Source of the DNA: CAZTZY01 sp964617765
GTDB taxonomy: Bacteria > Pseudomonadota > Gammaproteobacteria > Pseudomonadales > DT-91
Length of the DNA: 51,166 bases
Direction: 5' to 3'
Assembly (NCBI GenBank): GCA_964617765.1
Contig: CAZTZY010000008.1
Coordinates: 1 to 51,166 of the forward strand
This document shows positions 8,345-17,267 of this stretch, piece by piece. Made by a program: the position numbers and the translations under genes. Below the pieces are notes generated by a model. The model was not told where the DNA came from, did no database searches, and was given only the letters and a program-made list of their open reading frames with translations. Every line of letters starts with the position of its first letter. The first letter of the stretch is position 1.

Positions 8345-11300
8345 TTAGTCATCATAACTTAAATTAGGGCTTAACCATTTCTCTGCCTCGGGAATACTCA
8401 TTCCCTTGCGTTTGGCAAAAGACTGTAATTGATCTTTATCAATTTTACCCACTGCAAAATATTTACTGTCAGGATGCGAAAAATACCAGCCGCTCACTGA
8501 AGCTGTTGGCAGCATGGCGAAGTGCTCGGTAATGGTTACGCCAATTTCTTTTTCTACATTTAACAGTTTAAACAAAGTACGTTTTTCTGTGTGGTCCGGA
8601 CAGGCAGGATATCCGGGGGCCGGACGAATACCACGGTACTCTTCGCGAATAAGGTCTTCATTGGATAGATTTTCGTTATCGATATAACCCCAATCCTCCG
8701 TCCGCACTTTTTTATGTATATATTCTGCTAACGATTCTGCCAAGCGATCAGCAAGCGCTTTCACCATAATGGCATTGTAGTCATCATGTTGAGCTTCATA
8801 GGCTTTTGCTACTTCGTCAACATTAATTCCGGCCGTTACTACAAATCCGCCGATGTAATCAGTAACAGTGCCTTTAGGTGCAATAAAGTCAGCCAGGCAT
8901 CGGTGTGGCTTGTTGTCGGGTTTTTCTGCTTGTTGGCGTAAATGATGTAGGGTAGTGAATGGTTTGCCATTTTCATCATAGAGTTCAATGTCATCTTCAT
9001 TTATTTGATTGGCAGGCCAAAAACCGATAACGGCATGGGCTTTTAATAATTTATTATCAACGATCAGTTTCAGCATGTCCTGGGCATTCTGGAACAGTTC
9101 TTTGGCCTGTTCGCCTACCACAGCATCTTCCAGTATACGAGGGTATTTCCCGGCTAATTCCCATGAAATAAAAAACGGGGTCCAGTCAATGGTGTCGACC
9201 AGTTCCTGTAAATCGATATCGAGGAAAGTTTTGGTGCCGATAAATGTCGGTTTGGGCGGAGTGTAGTTACTCCAGTCAATTTGCAGTTTGTTGGCAACCG
9301 CCTGCTCATAAGTGACCGAGGTTTTTTTATTGCGGCGGTTAGCAGTGCGCTCACGCACGGTGACATATTCATCACGAATATCTTTTACATACGCATCACG
9401 CAAGGTATCGCTCACCAGGTTGCTGGCTACGGATACGGCACGTGATGCATCCGGGACATACACAACGGCATTGTTAGAATATTTTGGTTCTATTTTAACG
9501 GCAGTATGTGCCTTGGAGGTTGTTGCGCCGCCAATCATCAATGGGATGTTAAAACCTAACCGTTGCATTTCACTGGCTACGTGCACCATTTCATCGAGTG
9601 ATGGTGTAATCAGGCCGCTTAAACCAATGATGTCAACATTTTCCTCTTTGGCCTTTTTGAGGATGGCATCGCACGACACCATAACGCCCATGTCAATCAC
9701 TTCAAAATTATTACATTGCAGTACAACACCTACGATATTTTTGCCGATATCGTGTACATCACCTTTAACAGTCGCCATTAAGATCTTGCCATTGTTTTTG
9801 GATTTATCGGTTTTTTCAGCTTCGATATAAGGTAGCAAGTAAGCAACAGCCTGTTTCATCACGCGTGCACTTTTTACTACTTGAGGCAAAAACATTTTGC
9901 CGGCTCCGAATAAATCGCCGACGACATTCATGCCATCCATCAATGGGCCTTCAATGACTTCGATAGCGCGGTTAAATTGTTGGCGCGCTTCCTCGGTATC
10001 CTCCACAATAAAAGTGGTTATACCTTTTACCAGTGCGTGGGTCAGGCGTTCTTTAACGGGTAGGTTGCGCCATTCAAGATCGGTGACTGAATTTTTTGTT
10101 ACACCGTCGTTGCGGTATTTTTCAGCAATTTCCAGAAGGTTTTCTGTCGCCTGTGCGTGGCGGTTTAAAATGACATCTTCAACCGCATTGCGCAGGTCAG
10201 TCGGTAAATTATCATATACTGCCAGTTGCGAGGCATTAACAATGCCCATGCTCAAGCCATTTTTTATGGCGTGATAGAGGAATACCGAATGTATGGCTTC
10301 GCGTACCGGGTTATTGCCGCGGAATGAGAACGATACGTTACTGACACCGCCAGAAATAAGGGCATGTGGCAGTTCGCGTTTGATGTATTTACAGCTGTTG
10401 ATAAAATCTACAGCATAGTTGTTGTGCTCATCAATGCCGGTGGCTACAGCGAAAATATTAGGGTCGAAAATAATATCCTGTGGCTGAAAGCCTACTTGCT
10501 GAACAAGAATATCGTAAGAGCGTTTACAGATGTCATTTTTACGCTTTTCGGTATCAGCCTGACCGTGTTCATCAAAAGCCATGACGACAACCGCGGCACC
10601 ATAACGTTTGCAAAGATGTGCGCGTTCAATAAACTCGGCTTCGCCTTCTTTCAGGCTGATGGAATTAACTACCGGTTTGCCTTGCACACATTTAAGGCCA
10701 GCTTCGATAATGTCCCATTTTGATGAATCAATCATGATGGGTACGCGACTGATTTCCGGTTCAGAGGCAATCAGGTGCAAGAATTTCACCATCGCTGCCT
10801 TGGAATCAAGCATACCTTCATCCATGTTAATGTCGATAATCTGCGCGCCGTTTTCTACTTGCTCACGGGCAACTTGCAATGCGGTATCGTAATCTTCTTC
10901 GATAATTAAACGTTTGAATTGTGCGGAGCCAGTGACATTACAGCGTTCGCCGACGTTAACGAACAGTGAATCCTTGTTGATAGTAAAGGGTTCCAGTCCG
11001 CTAAGGCGACAGGCAATTTCCAGTGAGGGGATTACTCGCGGTTTTTTGCCTTCTACGGCTTTGGCAATGGCTTGTATGTGTGCAGGTGTTGTTCCGCAGC
11101 AGCCACCTACCAGGTTTAAAAATCCCTGTTCAGCAAAATCAGCCAGTTCAGAACTTAAAATAGCAGGGGATTGATCGTATAAACCAAACTCGTTAGGCAA
11201 ACCGGCATTAAAGTGACCGCTAAAATAACAATCTGCGGCATTGGCTAATTCTTCAACGAAAGGCCGAATTTCGGGAAAGGCACGACCGCAGTTGCTACCT

Positions 11301-12037
11301 ACAATTAAGGGTTTTGCATGTTGTATCGAATTCCAGAATGCTTCGGGGCTTTGACCGGAAAGCACACGACCGCTAATGTCCGGAAAGGTCACGGAAATCA
11401 TGATGGGTAATTCAATATTGAGTTCAGCAAAAACACCTTGCACCGCAAAAATAGCCGCCTTGGCATTGAGGGTATCGAAGATAGTTTCGATCAGGATGAT
11501 ATCCACGCCGCCTTCAATCAATGCTTTGGTAGCTTCTGTATAGGAAATGACCAGTTGGTCAAAATTGACATTACGCTGTGATGGATCGTTCACATCGGGT
11601 GAAATAGAGGCTGTGCGGGGAGTTGGCCCTAAAACACCAGCAACATAGCGGTATTTATCCGGGTTTTTTGCCGTGAATTCATCGGCAGCTTCTCGGGCTA
11701 ATCGTGCAGAGGCAATGTTCAGTTCGCGTACCAGTGATTCCAGGCCGTAATCTGCCTGGGCGATAGTGGTTGAGTTGAAGGTATTGGTTTCAATAATATC
11801 CGCGCCAACTTCCAGATAGGCAGAATGGATTTCCTTGATAACATCAGGGCGTGTCAGCGATAGCAAGTCGTTATTGCCTTTTAAATCGACAGGATAATCG
11901 GCAAAACGTTCGCCGCGATAATCGGCATCCTGTAATTGGTATCGCTGGATCATGGTACCCATGGCGCCATCTATAATAAGGATACGTTCTTGCAGTGATT
12001 TTTTTAAAATGGCGGTGCTGGGTAATAATGAGGGCAT
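8345..12037 (-). CDS. metH: Cobalamin-dependent methionine synthase MetH
   Basis: MetH transfers a methyl group from 5-methyltetrahydrofolate to homocysteine via cobalamin, giving methionine. At 1230 residues it is full length (E. coli 1227). Four modules are in the usual order. The homocysteine domain has zinc ligands Cys250, Cys313 and Cys314 (SNCGRAFP and GGCCGTTP). A pterin domain follows (about 355-615). The cap and B12 domain has the DVHDIGKNIVG motif, its His being the lower cobalt ligand. The C-terminal activation domain has the SAM-binding RGIRPAPGYPACPDH segment. It stands alone on the minus strand. I saw no cobalamin or SAM riboswitch in the short upstream region, only an AT-rich palindrome. 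Confidence 0.97.
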   Translation of the reverse strand: MPSLLPSTAILKKSLQERILIIDGAMGTMIQRYQLQDADYRGERFADYPVDLKGNNDLLSLTRPDVIKEIHSAYLEVGADIIETNTFNSTTIAQADYGLESLVRELNIASARLAREAADEFTAKNPDKYRYVAGVLGPTPRTASISPDVNDPSQRNVNFDQLVISYTEATKALIEGGVDIILIETIFDTLNAKAAIFAVQGVFAELNIELPIMISVTFPDISGRVLSGQSPEAFWNSIQHAKPLIVGSNCGRAFPEIRPFVEELANAADCYFSGHFNAGLPNEFGLYDQSPAILSSELADFAEQGFLNLVGGCCGTTPAHIQAIAKAVEGKKPRVIPSLEIACRLSGLEPFTINKDSLFVNVGERCNVTGSAQFKRLIIEEDYDTALQVAREQVENGAQIIDINMDEGMLDSKAAMVKFLHLIASEPEISRVPIMIDSSKWDIIEAGLKCVQGKPVVNSISLKEGEAEFIERAHLCKRYGAAVVVMAFDEHGQADTEKRKNDICKRSYDILVQQVGFQPQDIIFDPNIFAVATGIDEHNNYAVDFINSCKYIKRELPHALISGGVSNVSFSFRGNNPVREAIHSVFLYHAIKNGLSMGIVNASQLAVYDNLPTDLRNAVEDVILNRHAQATENLLEIAEKYRNDGVTKNSVTDLEWRNLPVKERLTHALVKGITTFIVEDTEEARQQFNRAIEVIEGPLMDGMNVVGDLFGAGKMFLPQVVKSARVMKQAVAYLLPYIEAEKTDKSKNNGKILMATVKGDVHDIGKNIVGVVLQCNNFEVIDMGVMVSCDAILKKAKEENVDIIGLSGLITPSLDEMVHVASEMQRLGFNIPLMIGGATTSKAHTAVKIEPKYSNNAVVYVPDASRAVSVASNLVSDTLRDAYVKDIRDEYVTVRERTANRRNKKTSVTYEQAVANKLQIDWSNYTPPKPTFIGTKTFLDIDLQELVDTIDWTPFFISWELAGKYPRILEDAVVGEQAKELFQNAQDMLKLIVDNKLLKAHAVIGFWPANQINEDDIELYDENGKPFTTLHHLRQQAEKPDNKPHRCLADFIAPKGTVTDYIGGFVVTAGINVDEVAKAYEAQHDDYNAIMVKALADRLAESLAEYIHKKVRTEDWGYIDNENLSNEDLIREEYRGIRPAPGYPACPDHTEKRTLFKLLNVEKEIGVTITEHFAMLPTASVSGWYFSHPDSKYFAVGKIDKDQLQSFAKRKGMSIPEAEKWLSPNLSYDD

Positions 12038-12055
12038 GAAATTTCCTTTAAAACT

Positions 12056-12075
12056 ATATCAAAATTTTTTGATAT
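12056..12075 (-). promoter_or_regulatory. 20-bp AT-rich palindrome before metH
   Basis: ATATCAAAA and TTTTGATAT form a near-perfect inverted repeat about 19-38 bases upstream of the metH start. TACAAT, a good -10 hexamer, lies just upstream on the minus strand. It does not resemble the MetJ box or the MetR site TGAAN5TTCA. It could be an operator or simply a 5' leader hairpin; the binding factor is unknown. Confidence 0.35.
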
Positions 12076-12265
12076 TGTAACAAAGGTGCTTGAAGCTGAC
12101 TATGAATTCAGCGTATTCTTCTTAAGCAAAGCGATAAACAACAATAATAATTTTGTAATGTGTCAATAAATCATAGCCTTGTTAAATATCTGTGCTATAA
12201 CATTGATTAATATCTGTAAATTCAATTTTTATGTTTGATAAAAATCTTCGATTGAGTTGTATTGA

Positions 12266-13615
12266 ATGGAAGTAGTTCAATTAAAAGTTCCTGTTGATGA
12301 TCTGACAGTGGGTATGTATGTATCCAAGCTCGATCGCCCATGGCTTGAAACGCCTTTCAAGTTACAAGGCTTCATGCTGCGTGATGAGTCGGAAATTACC
12401 GAACTTAAAAAATACTGCAAACATGTTTTTGTTGATAATGAAAAAGGCCTTGATCCATTTGAACCGATCAAGCATGAGATTCTTAAGCCTGATAGCACCT
12501 CTCGCAAGGTTGCCCCTCCGCCTAAATATAAATTTACACCCATTGAAGTCAAACATGATACTTATCGTGAATTTGTAGGTTTTACATCAGAAGCCAAAGA
12601 GGCACAGCAACTGAATGTTGATTTAGACAAGGCATTAACCAATGTATCCTCCAAAATCACCAAAGGTGTTGCTTTTGATCCAGCCCCCGTCAAAGATGTA
12701 GCAAGTAACATTGTTAGTAGCGTAATACGAAATCCTGATGTTTTGGCATGGTTAACCCGTGTGCGTTTATCGGATGATTATCTGCATCATCATTCAATTC
12801 GCTGTTCGATTTGGGCTGCACTTCTTGGTCGTCACATTGGCTTGCGCCGTTATGATATGGAAGTGTTAACCCAGGCCTGTTTAATGAAAGACGTGGGTAA
12901 AACCCGGTTGCCCGAAGATATTCTCAGTAAAGATGAGCGTGAGCTTAATTCAGCACAGCGTGTTATTTACCGCAAACATGTGGCAATGACCTTGCAGTTG
13001 ATCAAGCAAATCAATGGTGTAAACCCCAAGATATTCCCGGTTATTGGTGCACACCGTGAGTATTATGATGGTTCCGGTTATCCGCGTAATCTAAAGGGTG
13101 ATGAAATTCCTATGTTGGCTGTGATAGCCAGTTTGGCCACTTATTATGATGAATTGACCAACCCGCGTGATATTAAAAATGCCATTGCGCCCTCTGCGGC
13201 CGTTAATCGCTTGTATGACAATCGTAATACATTGTTTCAGGAAGATATTGTTCTTGAGTTTATTCAATCACTGGGTATTTATCCTGCTGGTTCGATAGTG
13301 GAGTTAAACACCGGGGAGCTCGCCATTGTGGTTGAGCAATCTGCAGAGCGTCGTTTACGTCCACGAGTTGTTATTGCTACTGATGAACAGAAAAAACCTA
13401 TAGAAGACTTGCGTTCTCTAGATTTGCTGGAAGAAGCATTGGCTCCGCAGGAACGCAAAACCCTTGATCCCAAATCCAAACGGTTAAGCTTGCCTTTAGT
13501 CTACATCGTTCGTGATTTACCACAGGAAGAATATCCGCTCGATTTGCTTAAAGTAAAAGAAAAATTATTTATTCCCGATAAGAAACGTTTTGGTTTCTTT
13601 AACTTCAAAGTCTAG
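12266..13615 (+). CDS. DUF3391/HD-GYP domain protein with altered metal site
   Basis: HD-GYP proteins are normally c-di-GMP phosphodiesterases. This 449-residue cytoplasmic protein starts with a DUF3391 region (about 5-130), followed by an HD-GYP domain (about 150-310) and a C-terminal tail. The GYP motif is intact (HREYYDGSGYP, 263-273), and His175/176, His238, His263 and Asp295 are visible. However, the signature HD pair reads Lys208-Asp209 (MKDVGK) where His-Asp is expected, and Thr292 stands where DxYDAL proteins usually have Asp. Loss of such metal ligands would be expected to abolish or change catalysis, leaving a possible ligand-sensing or scaffold role. It is transcribed alone, divergent from metH. 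The fold assignment is strong; inactivity is inferred. Confidence 0.8.
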   Translation: MEVVQLKVPVDDLTVGMYVSKLDRPWLETPFKLQGFMLRDESEITELKKYCKHVFVDNEKGLDPFEPIKHEILKPDSTSRKVAPPPKYKFTPIEVKHDTYREFVGFTSEAKEAQQLNVDLDKALTNVSSKITKGVAFDPAPVKDVASNIVSSVIRNPDVLAWLTRVRLSDDYLHHHSIRCSIWAALLGRHIGLRRYDMEVLTQACLMKDVGKTRLPEDILSKDERELNSAQRVIYRKHVAMTLQLIKQINGVNPKIFPVIGAHREYYDGSGYPRNLKGDEIPMLAVIASLATYYDELTNPRDIKNAIAPSAAVNRLYDNRNTLFQEDIVLEFIQSLGIYPAGSIVELNTGELAIVVEQSAERRLRPRVVIATDEQKKPIEDLRSLDLLEEALAPQERKTLDPKSKRLSLPLVYIVRDLPQEEYPLDLLKVKEKLFIPDKKRFGFFNFKV

Positions 13616-13671
13616 TAGCACATCTCTTAATTTCGTTTCTTTCAGCTTTTAACGGTTATTCGCCATTTATC

Positions 13672-13700
13672 TTGAGTGAAGTACAGTCAAGTTGTAATAT
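13672..13700 (+). promoter_or_regulatory. Putative sigma-70 promoter of dapA operon
   Basis: TTGAGT (13672-13677) and TAATAT (13695-13700) are separated by exactly 17 bp. Transcription would start near 13707, too close to the ATG at 13710 for a ribosome site, which supports the later start at 13728. Confidence 0.45.
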
Positions 13701-13727
13701 TCCGTTTTTATGTGCGGAGATAAATCG

Positions 13728-14603
13728 ATGATAAATGGCAGTATTGTTGCGTTGGTTACCCCAATGTCTGCAGATGGACAGATTGATTGGCGTTCTTTGC
13801 ATAATATTGTTGATTGGCATCTGCAAGAAGGCACACATGGCATTGTGGCTGTGGGAACCACGGGTGAATCAGCTACGTTAGATGTTCAGGAGCATTGCGA
13901 AGTAATTCGTCGCATTGTTGATCAAGTTAATGGCGCAATTCCTGTGATTGCAGGAACTGGAGCTAATTCTACTCGCGAAGCCATAGAACTTACAGCAGCG
14001 GCCAAAAGCGTTAAGGCCGATGCCTGTTTGCTGGTTACTCCTTATTACAACAAACCCACTCAGGAAGGCCTTTTTTTGCATCATAAAGCGATTGCGGAAG
14101 CCGTAGCTATTCCTCAAATTCTTTATAACGTACCGGGTAGGACAGCCTGTGATATGTTGCCAGAAACCATTGCGCGCTTATCCAAAATTAAAGGCATCAT
14201 TGGAGTAAAAGAAGCGACTGGAAATATTGAGCGCGGCAAACAGATTCGGGCTTTATGTGCTAGTGACTTTATTTTATTGTCTGGTGATGATGAGTCATTT
14301 CTGGATTTAATGGCTGTGGGTGCCCAAGGTAATATTTCTGTTACTGCGAATGTTGTTCCAAAATTGATGTCTGAAATATGTGTCTTGGCATTGGCGGGTG
14401 ATTTTGAAGCAGCACGCAAGAAAAATGCCCATTTGCTCGATTTACATAAAAATTTGTTCTGTGAGTCAAATCCTATTCCTGTGAAATGGGCATTGCATCG
14501 CATGGGCTTGATCCCTGAAGGTATTCGATTACCTCTAACACCTTTAAATAGTGATAAATATGCTATTTTAGAGGCAGCATTGGCAACAGCCAGTGCTCTT
14601 TAA
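13728..14603 (+). CDS. dapA: 4-hydroxy-tetrahydrodipicolinate synthase DapA
   Basis: DapA condenses pyruvate with aspartate semialdehyde, the first committed step of lysine and diaminopimelate synthesis. From the ATG at 13728 (GGAG at 13715-13718 upstream) the protein has 291 residues, matching the family length of about 292; an ATG at 13710 would add six residues without a ribosome site. Motifs include VALVTPM near the start, GTTGES for the pyruvate-binding Thr pair, the catalytic Tyr of YNVPGRTACDM and the Schiff-base Lys in GVKEATG. It heads a dapA-bamC-MBL cluster, an order common in gammaproteobacteria. Confidence 0.95.
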   Translation: MINGSIVALVTPMSADGQIDWRSLHNIVDWHLQEGTHGIVAVGTTGESATLDVQEHCEVIRRIVDQVNGAIPVIAGTGANSTREAIELTAAAKSVKADACLLVTPYYNKPTQEGLFLHHKAIAEAVAIPQILYNVPGRTACDMLPETIARLSKIKGIIGVKEATGNIERGKQIRALCASDFILLSGDDESFLDLMAVGAQGNISVTANVVPKLMSEICVLALAGDFEAARKKNAHLLDLHKNLFCESNPIPVKWALHRMGLIPEGIRLPLTPLNSDKYAILEAALATASAL

Positions 14604-14616
14604 AAGAAACCTGAGT

Positions 14617-15669
14617 ATGTTTTTATTTTCTAATGTATTAAAGAAAGTTCTGTTATGTCTTTTTATTGTTAATCTTTGTGCGTGCAGTTTTTTTCTGGGC
14701 GAAGATGGCATCTTCAGGGATCGCAAAAAAGATTATCGTAAATCTGAAGCTTTGCCTCGTATAGAAGTGCCTGAGAATCTTGATGATCAGGCGATTGTCG
14801 ACTTTTATCCAGTACCACCGATGAGCCCGTTCAGTGATGGGGAAATGATTAATGAGTTTCCATTACCTGTAGGTGTAGTTAATACCGAAGCTGTAGTAAA
14901 AATTCAAAAAATTGAAAAATCCCAGTGGGTCTTGATGCAAGCATCTGCTAGTCAGGTCTGGCCGCGGTTAAAAGAATTTATATCCCAGCAAGGTTTGGTA
15001 TTAACGGTAGAAAATGGCGCAGCTGGAATGATCGAAGCAAAGTCTAATGATGGGTTGTTTCGTTTTCATATTGAACAGGGATTTCAGCGGAATACATCTG
15101 AAATTGCTGTTCGTTTTTTAAATAGTCCTGCATCATCACCCGCTTTTTGGCCTGAGGTTTCCACGGATGCTCAAAAAGAACAGGCAATGATTGATCAGCT
15201 TGCGCAATTTTTTGCAAATGTATCTGATAAACCGTCTTATTCATTTGCAGCACAAGGTATCAGTACACAGAAAAAAATAAATATCGAACATGATGAATCT
15301 GGCGGTAAAATTCTGGTATTGATGGTTAATCAGTCTCGAGCCTGGCTTACACTTCAGCAAAGTCTTATAAAGGCCAATTTTACCCTGCAAAAAACTGATC
15401 CAGAAAATAAACAATTTATTGTGCAATATACACCGCCCTTGTCACAAGATGATCAACCAGGAGGCTTTCTCCGTTTTTTTGGTGTAAAGCCGAAACCTTA
15501 TGATGAAGAAATAAAATATGCCGGTGAACATTACCAGTTCCAGTTGACGGGTGATGATGATCAGTCGCGAGTTTCTATAAAAGCGTTAGATATTGAAGAG
15601 CAGGATAGTGACGAAATTAGAAAAGAACAAAATTATGTGTTATTACTTTTAAAAGAGCGTCTGTATTAG
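14617..15669 (+). CDS. bamC: Outer membrane assembly lipoprotein BamC
   Basis: BamC is a lipoprotein subunit of the beta-barrel assembly machine. From the ATG at 14617 the protein has 350 residues (E. coli 344). The signal sequence ends in the lipobox LCAC, with Cys23 as the expected lipidated residue. It is followed by an unstructured stretch containing a DFYPVPP-like segment and then two helix-grip domains. An in-frame GTG at 14593 would overlap dapA and only add eight residues. The gene lies 13 bases after dapA, as in E. coli, and its stop shares a base with the next gene's GTG start. Divergence from enterobacterial BamC is high, but context supports the call. Confidence 0.87.
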   Translation: MFLFSNVLKKVLLCLFIVNLCACSFFLGEDGIFRDRKKDYRKSEALPRIEVPENLDDQAIVDFYPVPPMSPFSDGEMINEFPLPVGVVNTEAVVKIQKIEKSQWVLMQASASQVWPRLKEFISQQGLVLTVENGAAGMIEAKSNDGLFRFHIEQGFQRNTSEIAVRFLNSPASSPAFWPEVSTDAQKEQAMIDQLAQFFANVSDKPSYSFAAQGISTQKKINIEHDESGGKILVLMVNQSRAWLTLQQSLIKANFTLQKTDPENKQFIVQYTPPLSQDDQPGGFLRFFGVKPKPYDEEIKYAGEHYQFQLTGDDDQSRVSIKALDIEEQDSDEIRKEQNYVLLLLKERLY

Positions 15670-16427
15670 TGCAATTCTGTTGTTTAGGTAGTGGCAGTAA
15701 AGGTAATTCGACACTGATTAATCACAAAAATACCACCTTAATGGTTGATTGTGGTTTTGGTTTGAAACATACCCTGAAACGACTGGCAGAAAATGATTGT
15801 GCCATTCAGGATGTTTCTGCAATTTTGGTCACTCATGAACATTTTGACCATATCAGTGGTGTGAGCAGTCTCGCACGACGTTTTAATATACCGGTATATG
15901 CAACTCGTGGTACTGCCAGAACAGGTAAGCTAGACGAGTGCGCCGATATTCACTGGATTGAACTTGACAGGTTGTTCCAGATTGGCGATGTCAGTATTAA
16001 CCCAGTGGCCGTTCCCCATGATGCCAATGAACCCTGCCAGTTTATATTTGAGGCAGAAAATAAAATATTAGGTGTGATGACAGATTTGGGGTCGATTTCA
16101 CCTCATGTGCATCGCGCTTTTAGTGCATGCAATGCGTTGTTACTGGAAGCCAATCATGATTTGGATATGTTATGGGCGGGTAACTATCCCCCCAGTTTAA
16201 AACAACGCGTTTCCAGTGATTGGGGGCATTTGAGTAATGTTCAGGCTGAACAGTTTCTTCAGAGTCTTGAATTGAAAGGCCAACTATCAACACTGGTGTT
16301 AGGGCATATGAGTCAACAAAATAATTGTGTTGATATTATGAAAAAGCACTTCACGCTCTTTGAGAGCAATATAAACAGCGTTTTATATGCAACTCAGGAT
16401 GAAGGGTTTGGTTGGTTGACGGTCTGA
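15669..16427 (+). CDS. MBL-fold metallo-hydrolase (WalJ/YycJ-like)
   Basis: This 252-residue protein belongs to the metallo-beta-lactamase fold, in the branch with WalJ/YycJ and PhnP-like enzymes. It opens with the LGSGSKGNST motif of that branch and carries the metal-binding THEHFDH motif; further metal ligands are His in VPHDA, Asp in MTDLG and His in ANHDLD and LGHMS. The substrate is unknown; nuclease or phosphodiesterase activity is the usual guess. Translation starts at a GTG overlapping the bamC stop by one base, so it is translationally coupled. Commonly found next to dapA-bamC in gammaproteobacteria. Confidence 0.85.
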   Translation: MQFCCLGSGSKGNSTLINHKNTTLMVDCGFGLKHTLKRLAENDCAIQDVSAILVTHEHFDHISGVSSLARRFNIPVYATRGTARTGKLDECADIHWIELDRLFQIGDVSINPVAVPHDANEPCQFIFEAENKILGVMTDLGSISPHVHRAFSACNALLLEANHDLDMLWAGNYPPSLKQRVSSDWGHLSNVQAEQFLQSLELKGQLSTLVLGHMSQQNNCVDIMKKHFTLFESNINSVLYATQDEGFGWLTV

Positions 16428-16476
16428 TCACCAGTTATGTAGACATAGTTCGAATTATTTCTAGATAATGACCCGT

Positions 16477-16845
16477 TTAATCATCAATTTCATCGGTGGT
16501 TTCTTCAGGCTCAGACATTACGATGTCTATATCTTCATCCAGCGCATCGTCATTTTCTGGCGATTCAATAATATCTTCAACAATGACAGAATTGGATTTA
16601 TCGAGTGCTAGTGCATCTTCGCTGACGTCGACTATCGGATTTTTTTTCTCGTCAGCTTCCACTTCAATGATCCGACCCCTTAAAGTGATATCTTTCGAGT
16701 TGGTCTCAAGCAGTGTATTTAACGCTTGATCATGATGATCTGCGCGGAATAAAACATGGCTATCTTTGCCAGAAAGCCAGTCTGAGTGCTTGTCCAGATA
16801 TTGATTGTGTTGATTTTTAATAACAAATACGCGTTTTGTTGTCAT
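16477..16845 (-). CDS. Small protein of unknown function with acidic tail
   Basis: I do not recognise a named domain in this 122-residue protein. The first half (about 1-65) is basic and rich in His, Asn and Asp, with an RVFVIKNQHNQYLDKHSDWL start. The second half (about 65-122) is very acidic, with runs of Asp and Glu, and looks disordered. There is no signal peptide or membrane segment. It is convergent with the MBL gene and divergent from pilZ. Codon choice resembles its neighbours and the frame is open throughout, so I take it as real. The charge split suggests binding to a basic partner or nucleic acid, which is speculation. Confidence 0.6.
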   Translation of the reverse strand: MTTKRVFVIKNQHNQYLDKHSDWLSGKDSHVLFRADHHDQALNTLLETNSKDITLRGRIIEVEADEKKNPIVDVSEDALALDKSNSVIVEDIIESPENDDALDEDIDIVMSEPEETTDEIDD

Positions 16846-16996
16846 GGGTATCCGTCGATTCGATTAGTTGTAAAAGAGTATTTTACTGATTCTTGAGCTT
16901 GGTGAAAATGGTAAATTACAGCATTAAACAGCTTTCACTATTCAAATGACAATGCATCGGTTAGGCTTCAACAATATATAAAATAAGGAGTTAGCT

Positions 16997-17266
16997 TTGA
17001 CCCTTGAAAATCGCCGAGCCCTGCGTACATCATCGGATGCGATAGTGCTTATATCCCATCCGAGCTTTGGCACAATTACGGTAAAAGCGCGTGATTTGTC
17101 TGATGGTGGAATTTCTGTGGATATGGGCAACAACATCAGTCCGCCAATAGGTACTGTTGTTGATGTCATTATCAAGCGCCATAAAGGTACACTCAATGCT
17201 ACACCTATTCCTATGGTAGTCAGGCATAACCAGTTGAATGGGATTGTTGGTTTAGCTTTTATCTAA
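16997..17266 (+). CDS. PilZ domain protein (c-di-GMP receptor)
   Basis: This 89-residue protein is a single PilZ domain. The N-terminal RRALR matches the RxxxR c-di-GMP motif, and DLSDGG matches the (D/N)xSxxG motif. Translation starts at a TTG at 16997: AAGGAG (16985-16990) sits six bases upstream, which is decisive as no in-frame ATG occurs nearby. The stop is one base from the ATG of rsmJ, so the two are co-translated although their functions look unrelated. Both ligand motifs are present, so c-di-GMP binding is likely; the output is unknown. Confidence 0.83.
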   Translation: MTLENRRALRTSSDAIVLISHPSFGTITVKARDLSDGGISVDMGNNISPPIGTVVDVIIKRHKGTLNATPIPMVVRHNQLNGIVGLAFI

Positions 17267-17267
17267 A

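Noticed and set aside
9312..9830. A long frame (172 codons) antisense to metH
   Set aside because: It lies wholly inside a well-conserved metH reading frame; the composition is that of a codon shadow.
12038..12265. Possible cobalamin or SAM riboswitch before metH
   Set aside because: No B12-box or SAM-box-like sequence was seen in this AT-rich stretch and it is short for such elements.
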